From assembly GCF_001310275.1 (NCBI RefSeq), contig NZ_LGYZ01000048.1, positions 1 to 64,000 on the forward strand: DNA of 64,000 bases. The letters run 5' to 3'. The notes under the pieces were generated by a model, which ran no database searches, was not told the DNA's origin, and saw nothing but the letters and a program-made list of their open reading frames with translations. Each line of letters opens with the position of its first letter. Positions within the stretch are counted from its first letter, which is position 1. The position numbers were made by a program, and so were the translations under genes. The DNA comes from Nocardia arizonensis. Its GTDB lineage: Bacteria; Actinomycetota; Actinomycetes; Mycobacteriales; Mycobacteriaceae. Below, piece after piece: positions 24,527 to 32,520 of this stretch.

Positions 24527-25030
24527 ATGTCAACGGAAGCCGACGGCAACGACGGAGCCGTGGAAGTCGCCATCACCGTGCAGGCCTCGCCCGAGGACGT
24601 ATTCGACGTGCTGTCCGACGGCTGGCTCTACCCGCTGTGGGTCGTCGGAGCCTCCCACATGCGCGAGGTCGACGACACCTGGCCCCATCCGGGCGCGCGC
24701 CTGCACCACAGCGTCGGACCGTGGCCGTTCACCCTGAACGACACCACAGAGGTCATCGACATCGACGCACCGCGATCACTGGAACTGCACGCGCGGTCCT
24801 GGCCGGTCGGCGCGGCCTGGATACGCATCGACGTGCGGCCGGACCCGCTCGACAGCACCGAGATCCGGCTGTCGGAGAAGGTCAGCGCGGGACCGGGACG
24901 GGTGCTGCCCACCGCCGTCCAGGGGCTGCCGCTGATTCCGCGCAATCGCGAGTCCTTGAAGCGGCTCGCCGACCTGGTGCACGGCCGATCGCGGCGGACG
25001 CACGATTCGGGCTCGAGGAGCAACCCATGA
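24527..25030 (+). CDS. SRPBCC (START-like/polyketide cyclase) family protein
   Basis: A 167-residue START-like fold protein. It opens with the family pattern VEVAITVQASPEDVFDVLSDGW, followed by YPLWVVGASHMREVDDTWPHPGARLHH, the strand TTEVIDIDAP and TEIRLSEKVSAGPG near the end of the barrel, and the C-terminal helix RNRESLKRLADLVHG. Such proteins bind hydrophobic ligands in a deep cavity; the ligand is unknown. GAGGAGGTG lies 12-20 bases before the ATG. The stop overlaps the start of a 46-residue frame (ATGA). Confidence 0.85.
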   Translation: MSTEADGNDGAVEVAITVQASPEDVFDVLSDGWLYPLWVVGASHMREVDDTWPHPGARLHHSVGPWPFTLNDTTEVIDIDAPRSLELHARSWPVGAAWIRIDVRPDPLDSTEIRLSEKVSAGPGRVLPTAVQGLPLIPRNRESLKRLADLVHGRSRRTHDSGSRSNP

Positions 25031-25167
25031 GTTATCTCGACAAGGTGATGTCCACGCTGACCGGGGCCATCGAGAAGGTGATCCCCTCCGGCGACGGCGA
25101 CGGCATCGCCCAGACCGTGATCAGCGCAGGGTTCGCAGCCAACGGCGAGTGTCGGCGGGGTCGATGA
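25027..25167 (+). CDS. Short frame coupled to SRPBCC gene (46 aa), possibly truncated
   Basis: A 46-residue frame that begins ATGAGTTATCTCGAC, overlapping the SRPBCC stop by 4 bases. It reads MSYLDKVMSTLTGAIEKVIP and then SGDGDGIAQTVISAGFAANG with a basic end. The tight coupling and amphipathic start look real. The last 47 bases lie inside the 3' end of the opposite-strand carboxylase gene, so it may be a gene whose natural 3' part has been lost. No family recognised. Confidence 0.4.
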   Translation: MSYLDKVMSTLTGAIEKVIPSGDGDGIAQTVISAGFAANGECRRGR

Positions 25168-28100
25168 CGTCGTCGAGTTCGAGCACGGTGGCGGCGGTGA
25201 GCGCCTTTCCGTGTGCGTAGGCGGCGGCCACCAGGTTGTCGAAGGCCGCCGCACGCTGGTCCGTATCCTCGATCGCGGCCAGTTCTTTCGCGAACCCGAG
25301 CCGCACGGCGCCTTCGAGACCCATACCGCCGATCTCGCCGGTCGGCCACGCGATGACGAAACGGGGAGCGCGGAACGACCCGGCCGCCATGGCCTGTGCG
25401 CCGAGTCCATAGCCCTTGCGCAGGATGACCGTGCCCCACGGGACCGTCATGGCCGCCGCGTCGATGAACAGACGGCTGAACTTGGTTACCGTGGCCTGTT
25501 TCTCGGCCTCCGGTCCGACCATGAAACCCGGTGTGTCGCAGAGGGAGACGATCGGCAATCGATGCGCGTCGCACATGCGGAGGAACACGCTCAACTTGTC
25601 GGCGGCGGGAGCGTCGATGGCGCCGCCGAGGTGGTGGCAGTCGTTGGCGATCAGACCGAAGGGGCGGCCCTCGATCCGCACCAGCGCGGTCACGATGCCG
25701 ATACCCCAGTCCCGGCGCAGCTCGAGCACCGAACCGAGATCGGCGACCGATTCGATGGCGGCGCGAATATCGAAGGCGCGCAGGCGGTCTTCGGGCACCA
25801 CGTGCCGGGCCACCCGGGGGTCGGGCGCGGTCCAGCCGTCCACCGGCCCCTGGAAGTAGCCGAGACAGCGGCGGGCGATATCGACGGCCTCGGCCTCGTC
25901 GGCGGCCACGATGTGCACGACGCCGTTGCGGCGCTGGACCTCGACGGGGCCGATGTCCTCCGGGCGGTAGACCCCGAGCCCGCCGCCCTCGATCATGGCC
26001 GGACCGCCCATGCCGATATTCGCCTCCGGCGTCGCGATCACCACGTCGCACATGCCGAGCAGTGCGGCATTGCCCGCGAAACAGCGTCCCGAGACGATGC
26101 CGATGAGCGGGACCCGGCCCGAGAGCGCGCCCATGGCGCGGAAGGTGGTGACATCGAGTCCGGAGATGCCGGGATGGTCGGTGTCACCGGGACGCCCGCC
26201 GCCGCCTTCGGTGAAGAACACGACCGGAAGTCGCTGTTCGTGCGCCATCTCCAGCATGCGGTCGGTCTTGAGGTGATTGCGCATACCCTGGGTGCCCGCC
26301 AGGACGCTGTAGTCGTAGGACAGGACCACCGCGCGACTCGCGTCGGGGCCGAACCGTTCGGCGTTCACCGTGGCAACGCCGGCGACGAGCCCGTCGGCGG
26401 GGGTGTTGGCGATCAGATCGTCCAATCCGCGGCGCGCACGCTGCGCGGCGACCGCGAGCCCGCCGTATTCGACGAAGCTGTCCGCATCCACCAGATCGGC
26501 GATGTTCTCCCGTGCCGTGCGGCGGCCGAGGCGGTGGCGTCTGGCGACGGCGTCGGTGCGGGCCGGATCGAGAGTGCCCGCATGTCGGTCGCGCACCTCG
26601 GCGAGGTCGGGACGGATCGCGTCGAGGTCGACGGCGGTCGAATCGGCTTCGGCGCTGTCGAATTCGGCGGGCTCCCAGATCAGCAGCGGCGCGTGCGGGT
26701 CGACGGTGTCACCGGGCGCGACCAGATGCCGCACGATCCGCAACGACTCCGCCGAGCGCACCACGTGCTGCATCTTCATCGCCTCGAGCACCGCGACCTC
26801 GGCCCCCGCAGCGACGAGCGTGCCCGGCGCGGCGAGCGTGACCACGGTGGCGCCCATCGGGGAGCGCTCGGCGCGTTCGTGCTCGGCGAGCGCGGGGTCG
26901 GCCGTCGGGCCGGACCCGCTGTGCCCGGCGGCGGTGCCGCCGAGATCCGCCGCGGCGTTGCCGCCGAGATCGGCCGCCGCGGCCAGCAGTTCGGTGAATC
27001 GCGACTCGAACCACGAGGTGGTGATCGCGGGCATGTCGGACCGGTCGGCGGATTCGGACAGTTCGGCGAGTATCGCGCGGAGCAGGTGCAGGTTGGTGTC
27101 GACGCCGGTGACGACGGTTTCGGCAAGCGCGTCCGAACATCGGCGCAGCGCGGCGCGATGCGTTGGGCCCGCGGCGACGATCTTCGCCAGCAGCGAGTCG
27201 AAGGCGGTACCTTGACGCATACCCGGATGGGCGGCGGTGTCGACCCGCACGCCGGCGCCGGTGGGCGCGGCGAATTGGGTGAGAATGCCGCCGGCGGGCA
27301 GCACTTCCCCACCGGCGGTGAGGATTTCGGCATTGACTCGGGCCTGCACCGCGCAGCGGCGCGGCGCGGGCGCGGGCTGATCGTCGTCGGCGCCGGTGAG
27401 CCCGAGTTCGGTGAGGTTGCGTCCCCGCGCCAGACCGAATTGCAGGCCGACCAGATCCAGTCCGGTGACCTCCTCGGTGACGGTGTGCTCGACCTGCAAT
27501 CGTGGATTGACCTCGAGGAACCAGGCATTCTCGCCGCTGACCAGGAATTCCACCGTGACCACGCCCCGGCATCGCACCGATTCCGCGACGGCCACCGCGT
27601 CGCGGTGCAATCGCTCGCGCACCGACTCGCTCAGCGCAGGCGCGGGCGCGATCTCGACCAGTTTCTGATGTCGGCGCTGCACACTGCAATCGCGGTCGCC
27701 CACCGCGAGCGCATTGCGGCCGTCCGCCACGATCTGCACCTCGATATGTCGGGCGGCGGGTACCAGGGCCTCGGCGTAGACGGTGTCATCGCCGAATCCG
27801 GCCAGCGCCTCGGCGCGGCAACGGTCGTAGGCGGCCCGCAGTTCGGCCGGGTCGCGGACCACGCGCATACCGCGCCCGCCGCCACCGGCCGCGGCCTTGA
27901 CCATCACGCCGTCGGGATAACGCCCGAGCAGTGCCGCGATCTCCTCGAAATCGCCGCCCGCCGCGGTCGCGGGCAAGACGGGTGCGCCCGCCAGTTTGGC
28001 AGCGGCTCGTGCGGCGATCTTGTCACCGAACACCCGCAGCACATCGGGCGCCGGACCGACGAAGACCAGCTCCGCGGCCGCGCACCCGGCCGCCAGATCC

Positions 28101-28360
28101 GCGCTCTCGCTGAGGAATCCGTATCCTGGATGGACCAGGGTGCCGACGCCCGCCTTCCGCGCCGCGGCCACCACCGCGGTCACGTCCAGATAGGCCGCGG
28201 CGCCGCGGCCGGGTAGCTGCACGGTGTCGTCGGCGAGCCGCAGATGCGCGGCGTCCGGTTCGTCGTCGGTGTGGACGGCCAGGGTCTCGTAACCGTATTC
28301 GCGCGCTGCCCGGAGCACCCGGACCGCGATCTCTCCTCGGTTCACCACTGCGACACGCAT
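25121..28360 (-). CDS. Fused acyl-CoA carboxylase (biotin carboxylase + BCCP + carboxyltransferase)
   Basis: A 1079-residue single-chain biotin enzyme. Residues 1-450 are biotin carboxylase (MRVAVVNRGEIAVRVLRAA, ATP-grasp KAAAGGGGRGMRVV, HIEVQIVAD, FLEVNPRLQVEHTVTE). A biotinyl domain carries VLEAMKMQHVV with the biotin lysine near 529. From about 600 a carboxyltransferase half follows, with FFTEGGGGRPGD, ANIGMGGPAMIEGGG and TPGFMVGPEAEKQ. It carboxylates an acyl-CoA; the substrate cannot be told. The ATG at 28360 matches the family N-terminus but has only a weak ribosome site. It is divergent from a TetR gene with a shared 24-bp palindrome. Confidence 0.93.
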   Translation of the reverse strand: MRVAVVNRGEIAVRVLRAAREYGYETLAVHTDDEPDAAHLRLADDTVQLPGRGAAAYLDVTAVVAAARKAGVGTLVHPGYGFLSESADLAAGCAAAELVFVGPAPDVLRVFGDKIAARAAAKLAGAPVLPATAAGGDFEEIAALLGRYPDGVMVKAAAGGGGRGMRVVRDPAELRAAYDRCRAEALAGFGDDTVYAEALVPAARHIEVQIVADGRNALAVGDRDCSVQRRHQKLVEIAPAPALSESVRERLHRDAVAVAESVRCRGVVTVEFLVSGENAWFLEVNPRLQVEHTVTEEVTGLDLVGLQFGLARGRNLTELGLTGADDDQPAPAPRRCAVQARVNAEILTAGGEVLPAGGILTQFAAPTGAGVRVDTAAHPGMRQGTAFDSLLAKIVAAGPTHRAALRRCSDALAETVVTGVDTNLHLLRAILAELSESADRSDMPAITTSWFESRFTELLAAAADLGGNAAADLGGTAAGHSGSGPTADPALAEHERAERSPMGATVVTLAAPGTLVAAGAEVAVLEAMKMQHVVRSAESLRIVRHLVAPGDTVDPHAPLLIWEPAEFDSAEADSTAVDLDAIRPDLAEVRDRHAGTLDPARTDAVARRHRLGRRTARENIADLVDADSFVEYGGLAVAAQRARRGLDDLIANTPADGLVAGVATVNAERFGPDASRAVVLSYDYSVLAGTQGMRNHLKTDRMLEMAHEQRLPVVFFTEGGGGRPGDTDHPGISGLDVTTFRAMGALSGRVPLIGIVSGRCFAGNAALLGMCDVVIATPEANIGMGGPAMIEGGGLGVYRPEDIGPVEVQRRNGVVHIVAADEAEAVDIARRCLGYFQGPVDGWTAPDPRVARHVVPEDRLRAFDIRAAIESVADLGSVLELRRDWGIGIVTALVRIEGRPFGLIANDCHHLGGAIDAPAADKLSVFLRMCDAHRLPIVSLCDTPGFMVGPEAEKQATVTKFSRLFIDAAAMTVPWGTVILRKGYGLGAQAMAAGSFRAPRFVIAWPTGEIGGMGLEGAVRLGFAKELAAIEDTDQRAAAFDNLVAAAYAHGKALTAATVLELDDVIDPADTRRWLRTLR

Positions 28361-28373
28361 ACCCCGAAGTCTC

Positions 28374-28397
28374 GTTGACATTGACGTCAACGTCAAC
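28374..28397. promoter_or_regulatory. 24-bp near-perfect palindrome, TetR operator
   Basis: Outer arms GTTGAC (28374) and GTCAAC (28392) flank the inner palindrome TTGACGTCAA. Only one symmetric base pair mismatches. It fills the 41-bp gap between the divergent carboxylase and TetR start codons, so one bound dimer pair would block both promoters. This is a textbook position for an autoregulating TetR repressor. Confidence 0.75.
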
Positions 28398-28401
28398 CAC
28401 G

Positions 28402-29028
28402 ATGGGCTTCGTGACCCACTCCACCTGGGCGGTCCGCGGCGCGCGCGAACGGTCGCAGACCGACCGATATCGCGCACTGCTCGACGCGGCGGCTCGCGTC
28501 TTCGCCGAGCGCGGCTACTCGAACACCACTGTCGCCGCCATCACCGCCGAGGCCGGCGTCTCCCGGGCCACGTTGTATGTGTACTTCGCCTCCAAGGAAG
28601 AGATCTTCCACGCCCTCGCCACCCGCGTGCGCGACGATTTCCTCACCGCCCAGGAACCCGATGTCGAGCCCGACGAACCGCGAACCATGTTGCGCACAAC
28701 CATAGAATCCTTCGCCGCCGCCATCCGCGCCGCCGGACCGTTACTGCGCCTGATCGAGGAACGCGGCGCCGTCGACCCGCGCCTGGCCCCCCTCGCGGAA
28801 GAGATCGCGCAACGCCCGATCCGCCGCTTCACCCGCTATCTCGAACGCCAACTCGACCTCGGCACCGTCACGGCGGTGGTTCCCCCGCGCATCGTCGCCG
28901 AAGCCGTCGGTTACACCCTCACGCGGGGCAGCCTCGACCGCCTCTGCGACGCCCCCGCCGTATTCGCCGAATACGTCGGCCAGATCCAAACCCTCGCCGA
29001 ATCCCTCCTCGGCCTGCGGCGACAGTAA
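28402..29028 (+). CDS. TetR-family regulator, divergent from carboxylase
   Basis: A 208-residue TetR protein. The helix-turn-helix is at about 18-65 (YRALLDAAARVFAERGYSNTTVAAITAEAGVSRATLYVYFASKEEIF), followed by an all-helical ligand domain (TMLRTTIESFAAAIRAAGPLLRLIEERG). The ATG at 28402 is chosen because an upstream frame would run into the operator. The likely target is the palindrome 5 bases upstream, controlling the fused acyl-CoA carboxylase; the effector is probably an acyl-CoA, by analogy only. Confidence 0.9.
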   Translation: MGFVTHSTWAVRGARERSQTDRYRALLDAAARVFAERGYSNTTVAAITAEAGVSRATLYVYFASKEEIFHALATRVRDDFLTAQEPDVEPDEPRTMLRTTIESFAAAIRAAGPLLRLIEERGAVDPRLAPLAEEIAQRPIRRFTRYLERQLDLGTVTAVVPPRIVAEAVGYTLTRGSLDRLCDAPAVFAEYVGQIQTLAESLLGLRRQ

Positions 29029-29427
29029 CCCGACGGCGGGGTCCGGGCTCGCCCGCCGGCGCGGCCCGCCTCCGGCATGCGCCCGGCGGTTGTCCGATGA
29101 CGAGTGAGAGCGCGGCGATGCCTGTCGAGCGACCACGAAGACGACGCGGAACACTCGCGCGCAGAAGCATTCTCGCGACGATCCGGGACGGGTGGGGCCC
29201 GGTCGGCTCGGGTCTTCCGAGCTCACCCGGCCCCTGCGCCCGAATCGACCTTTCGCGGAACCGCTTCCCGCGCACGCCCCTGCGATTCGGCGGCGGCACC
29301 CCTCTGCGGTGGAATCCGCTTTTCGCAGATACTTCCCATTGCGTGATCGAGCGGTTTTCGGCAGTCTCTTCGGAAAGCTTCGGTCCGCCGTCGGCTCGGC
29401 GACCGCAGACGAAAGGGGACAGCCTGT
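29029..29427. other. Intergenic region, 399 bp
   Basis: Several overlapping open frames exist but all are Arg/Ser/Pro-rich with no ribosome site, so I call none. The last 20 bases carry GAAAGGGGA, the ribosome site of the following gene. The promoter of that gene should be in the AT-richer part around 29310-29390. Confidence 0.4.
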
Positions 29428-29835
29428 ATGTCGGATGATGAGAAACAGATCAGGATCCTGATCGAACGCTGGGCTGCCGCCGTGCACGCGGGCGATATCG
29501 ACGGCACGATCGCGAACCACAGCGACGATATCGTGATGTTCGATGTGCCGCCGCCGCACGAGGGCGTCCGCGGTGTCGACGCCTACCGCGCGGTGTGGCC
29601 CGCGTTCTTCGAATGGCAGGCAACGGGAGCGACCTTCGACATAGTCTCCCTCGAGGTGGAGGTCGGCGGCGACGTCGCTTTCGCCCACGCCCTGCTCCTG
29701 TGCGGGACCGCGGAGGATTTCGCCCGCGACCCGTCGCAGCGGCTGCGCCTGAGCTTCGGTCTGCGCCGCGAACAGGGTCGCTGGGTGATCGCCCACGAGC
29801 ACCATTCATTCCCGCAGGAGCTCGCTCGGGGCTGA
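29428..29835 (+). CDS. SnoaL/NTF2-like protein
   Basis: A 135-residue cone-shaped alpha+beta barrel protein. The opening EKQIRILIERWAAAVHAGDIDGTIANHSDDIVMFDVPPP is the standard start of the DUF4440/SnoaL-like group, and LRLSFGLRREQGRWVIAHEHHSFP is the closing sheet. Members act as small isomerases, hydrolases or ligand binders. No catalytic set can be assigned here. AAAGGGG precedes the ATG. A hairpin at 29908-29933 lies downstream. Confidence 0.88.
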   Translation: MSDDEKQIRILIERWAAAVHAGDIDGTIANHSDDIVMFDVPPPHEGVRGVDAYRAVWPAFFEWQATGATFDIVSLEVEVGGDVAFAHALLLCGTAEDFARDPSQRLRLSFGLRREQGRWVIAHEHHSFPQELARG

Positions 29836-29907
29836 CGACGCGGCGCGTCAGCGCGCGATGCGAATCGGCACGGCCTGCAACGAAGTCCGGAATGCGTTCG
29901 CCCGCAA

Positions 29908-29933
29908 CCGTTCCCGTCGATCGACGGGAACGG
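29908..29933. terminator. 26-bp perfect palindrome, bidirectional terminator candidate
   Basis: Each half reads CCGTTCCCGTCGA and its exact complement, with no unpaired spacer. It lies between the convergent ends of the SnoaL-like gene (stop at 29835) and the PaaK-like gene (stop at 30038). There is no T-tract, which is common for actinobacterial terminators. An operator role cannot be excluded but no start codon is near. Confidence 0.6.
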
Positions 29934-30037
29934 GCAGTGACTGCATTCGCAGTTCCACGTGAATCACCGCCGCGCGGTGTCCGATCCGTCGCCCGGGACG
30001 GCAACGTCGCGTCCGCACACCGGAATCGAGGATCGAC

Positions 30038-31423
30038 TCACCGGGTGTAACGATGCTTCACACCGATCGGGAAGTACTCGGGATCGCCGGCCGGGCGCAG
30101 TTCGACATCGGGCAGATGCCGGTCGACCGGAACGTAGTTCGCGTACTCGCTGTTGCGCCGGACCAATTCGTCACGAATGGCCGCCGCCACGGTCCGTGCC
30201 CGCTCCGCGTTCCCGCTCTGGTCGGGGCAGAGTTCCACCGTCACGCGCAGGCGTCTGTCGTGTTCGGCGTCCTCCCCCGCCTCCAGGACGAATTTGCCGG
30301 TCACCCACGCGCTGATCGGGTCGCGCTCGAGACCGATCGTCACCGTCTCGGGAAACACATTCGCGCCGAAGATGGAAACCGCGTGGAGTGCGCGGCCGAA
30401 AACATAGACGAATGGCAGGTCCGGCCCGGGAGCGGGCTCGAATCCGGCGGCGCGGCAGCGCTCGATCACGGTCTCGTACGCCAGCACACCACCGTCGTCG
30501 GCGATGTGGTACCGGACGAGCGGCACACCGGAATCCGCGGTGAATACCAATGTGCCGTCGACGGTTTCGAAGAACCGATCCTCGGGATCGTATTGCAGCA
30601 GGGTGGGCAGCCGCTCGCTGCCGAACACATCGCGCGCGAGCACGGGGCGCTCGGCCAGGAACCGCCGCACGCTCACGCTCAGCGGTGTCTCATTGCCGAG
30701 TATGCCCGCGTCGGCGGTGCCGTAGAGGGCGGCGATATCGCGCACGGGATCGGCTCCCGTGCGCGCCGCCATGAGGTCGCGCCAGTGTTCGCTGATGACC
30801 TCACCGGCCAATACCATCTTCACCGCCAGACGTGACCAGTCCACCCCCTCGCGTGCGCCGGAGTCGATGACGTCCTTGAGGAATGGCGGATAGCCGAAAA
30901 GCGCCACCTGATCGAAGAATTCGCCGAGTTCGGGGACCACGCGCAGGATTTCGGTCTTGTTGTTGCCCGGGGCGATGACGGTCGCCGGGAATTCGGCGGT
31001 GAGGCGACGCAGGCAGTTGAGCGTGAAGATTCCGCCGACCCAGGTGCCGAGCGGAAAGCACACCACGGCGAGGGTACGCCGCTGCTCGGCGGCGAAACCG
31101 TCACGAAGCACCTGACGCAACCGCGCGGTCGCGGCGGTCTCGTCCTCGGTCGCGCGCGGCCAATAGGTCGGTATGCCCGTCGAGCCGGAGGAAACCGCGA
31201 TCACGTCGCATCCGGTGAGTTGTCCGTCGCGGCAGCGCTGCGGCAGCGGATAGCGGCGGTGGTAATTGTCCTTGGTAACCAGCGGCAGGCTCGCGAACTT
31301 CGCGGCGTCGACGATCCCCGCCGGGTCGATCCCGCGCTCGTCCAGGAAGGCCCGGTAGGCGGGCACCGTCTCGGCGGTGCGGCGCACGAATGCGAGCAGG
31401 CGGGAGTTCGGGTCCGATGCCAT
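30038..31423 (-). CDS. PaaK-like AMP-forming adenylating enzyme
   Basis: A 461-residue member of the phenylacetate-CoA ligase (PaaK)-like branch of the adenylate-forming superfamily. Visible motifs are VIAVSSGSTGIPTYWPR (phosphate-binding loop near residue 80), ALYGTADAGILGNETP (acyl-adenylate motif), LVFTADSGVPLVRYHIAD and a shortened C-terminal lid. It should activate a carboxylic acid with ATP. Whether it passes the acyl group to CoA or another acceptor is unknown. The ATG at 31423 starts the region of coding character. It stands alone. Confidence 0.82.
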   Translation of the reverse strand: MASDPNSRLLAFVRRTAETVPAYRAFLDERGIDPAGIVDAAKFASLPLVTKDNYHRRYPLPQRCRDGQLTGCDVIAVSSGSTGIPTYWPRATEDETAATARLRQVLRDGFAAEQRRTLAVVCFPLGTWVGGIFTLNCLRRLTAEFPATVIAPGNNKTEILRVVPELGEFFDQVALFGYPPFLKDVIDSGAREGVDWSRLAVKMVLAGEVISEHWRDLMAARTGADPVRDIAALYGTADAGILGNETPLSVSVRRFLAERPVLARDVFGSERLPTLLQYDPEDRFFETVDGTLVFTADSGVPLVRYHIADDGGVLAYETVIERCRAAGFEPAPGPDLPFVYVFGRALHAVSIFGANVFPETVTIGLERDPISAWVTGKFVLEAGEDAEHDRRLRVTVELCPDQSGNAERARTVAAAIRDELVRRNSEYANYVPVDRHLPDVELRPAGDPEYFPIGVKHRYTR

Positions 31424-31813
31424 GCGCGGCGGCCTTTCTGTCGGGTGGATCGCGGGCGTGCGCCGCGCCTGAAGGGTAGCGACCACGTCGCCCGTCATGT
31501 CTGCTTCGCCTCTGGCGAGACCGGCTTCGCGAGGACCGATGATTCCGGCACGGTGACGTGCCGATGGTCATGGTTACCGAGACGTCACGGCGAACCGAAA
31601 GTTCCGCGGGAGCGGCGGCGGCCCCGCGTTGCGAACGTCACGTACGGATACGGAACATGTCTCGTGTAACGGCGCGAATTCCGTCTTGTAATGGCGATGA
31701 GACGTCCTCCGCCCGGACTTGATCTTTTCATGTCTGGAGTCTCGCCTGTTCACAGCGAACACTGAGTAGCGCAAGTTTTCCAGGAAGTAGCTGATTCGAA
31801 CGAAGGATTCCCG
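31424..31813. other. Upstream region, 390 bp, promoter area of secreted peptide
   Basis: No gene is supported here. Features seen are an inverted repeat TGTTC-ACAGC-GAACA at 31747-31761, about 50 bases before the secreted-peptide start, and AT-richer sequence around 31660-31800. The region should carry divergent promoters for the PaaK-like gene and the secreted peptide. Confidence 0.4.
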
Positions 31814-31987
31814 ATGTCTACCAAACTCAAGAGAGCGGCCGCCGTAACCGCCATTACCCTGTCCCTCGGCACCATAGCCGCACCGATGGCCTCTGCCGCC
31901 ACACCCTCGTCCAACCTCCCGGGGGTGAATCAGACCGGATCGGTGACTATCTGCGTGCCATTCGGCAGCGTCGTCTTCTGTTTCTGA
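31814..31987 (+). CDS. 57-residue secreted peptide with duplicated GSV-x-x-C motif
   Basis: Read from raw sequence. Residues 1-29 are a Sec signal peptide: MSTKLKRAA, a hydrophobic core VTAITLSLGTIAAPM and an ASA cleavage motif. The mature part, about 28 residues, is SSNLPGVNQT followed by GSVTICVPF and GSVVFCF, an imperfect 7-residue repeat with one cysteine in each copy (Cys47, Cys56). GAAGGA sits 6 bases before the ATG. A disulfide-closed beta-hairpin is likely. Possible roles are an antimicrobial or surface-active/amyloid-like peptide; nothing in the sequence decides this. It is monocistronic. Confidence 0.75.
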   Translation: MSTKLKRAAAVTAITLSLGTIAAPMASAATPSSNLPGVNQTGSVTICVPFGSVVFCF

Positions 31988-32068
31988 GCACCGGTCCAAA
32001 CCACGTCAGAACCCTCCGGCGACGTGAGGTGCGGGGGCCTCGCTCGCCGGGCCGCTACTTTTCGACTC

Positions 32069-32422
32069 TCACCGATAGTCGACCATTCTCCGGCGGCGGG
32101 TTCGTCCTTGCCCGGGTAGGGGTGAGAGCCCAGTCCGCGCCGTGATATCCCTTTCGTCGGCCAACGCGATCGGACCTGCGTGTTCGAGTTCGCGGAATAT
32201 CTGCCAGATCCATGCCGCTCCGGTGTCGTGCACGCTGCCGGGCAACGCTTCCGATGCCCGGGTCATGTCACCCTCACATTTCGCGAAGACCTGCACATTC
32301 ATGCCGCGGTGGCGGTGTCCGCCGAGCGGAACGGGCGGTCCGCGGCGACTCGGTCCTTGTGCGTCGAGGATCAGGTAGTTGTGTCCGGCCGATTCCGCCG
32401 GGATTCGTCCCACCACTTGCAT
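32069..32422 (-). CDS. Hypothetical protein (117 aa), uncertain
   Basis: A 117-residue frame beginning MQVVGRIPAESAGHNYLILDAQGP and containing GMNVQVFAKCEGDM and HDTGAAWIWQIFRELEHAGP. Third positions are mostly G/C and the amino-acid mix is protein-like, unlike the other frames here. There is no clear ribosome site, so the gene is only tentative. It would be divergent from the acyl-CoA dehydrogenase. Confidence 0.35.
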   Translation of the reverse strand: MQVVGRIPAESAGHNYLILDAQGPSRRGPPVPLGGHRHRGMNVQVFAKCEGDMTRASEALPGSVHDTGAAWIWQIFRELEHAGPIALADERDITARTGLSPLPGQGRTRRRRMVDYR

Positions 32423-32520
32423 TTCGTGAGCAGGAGCAGTTCCGCACCGGTGTGCTGTACCGCCGAGTAACATAGCCCTTGCGCCCGACTGTGATCGTCG
32501 TCACTATTCGAGGAGGGCTT

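Noticed and set aside
25211..28216. A 1001-codon open frame antisense to the fused carboxylase
   Set aside because: It mirrors the carboxylase codons, has no recognisable motif or ribosome site, and ends within the real gene.
31553..31588. GTGACGT and ACGTCAC arms between PaaK-like gene and secreted peptide
   Set aside because: The spacer of over 20 bases is too long for a normal operator and the arms are short.
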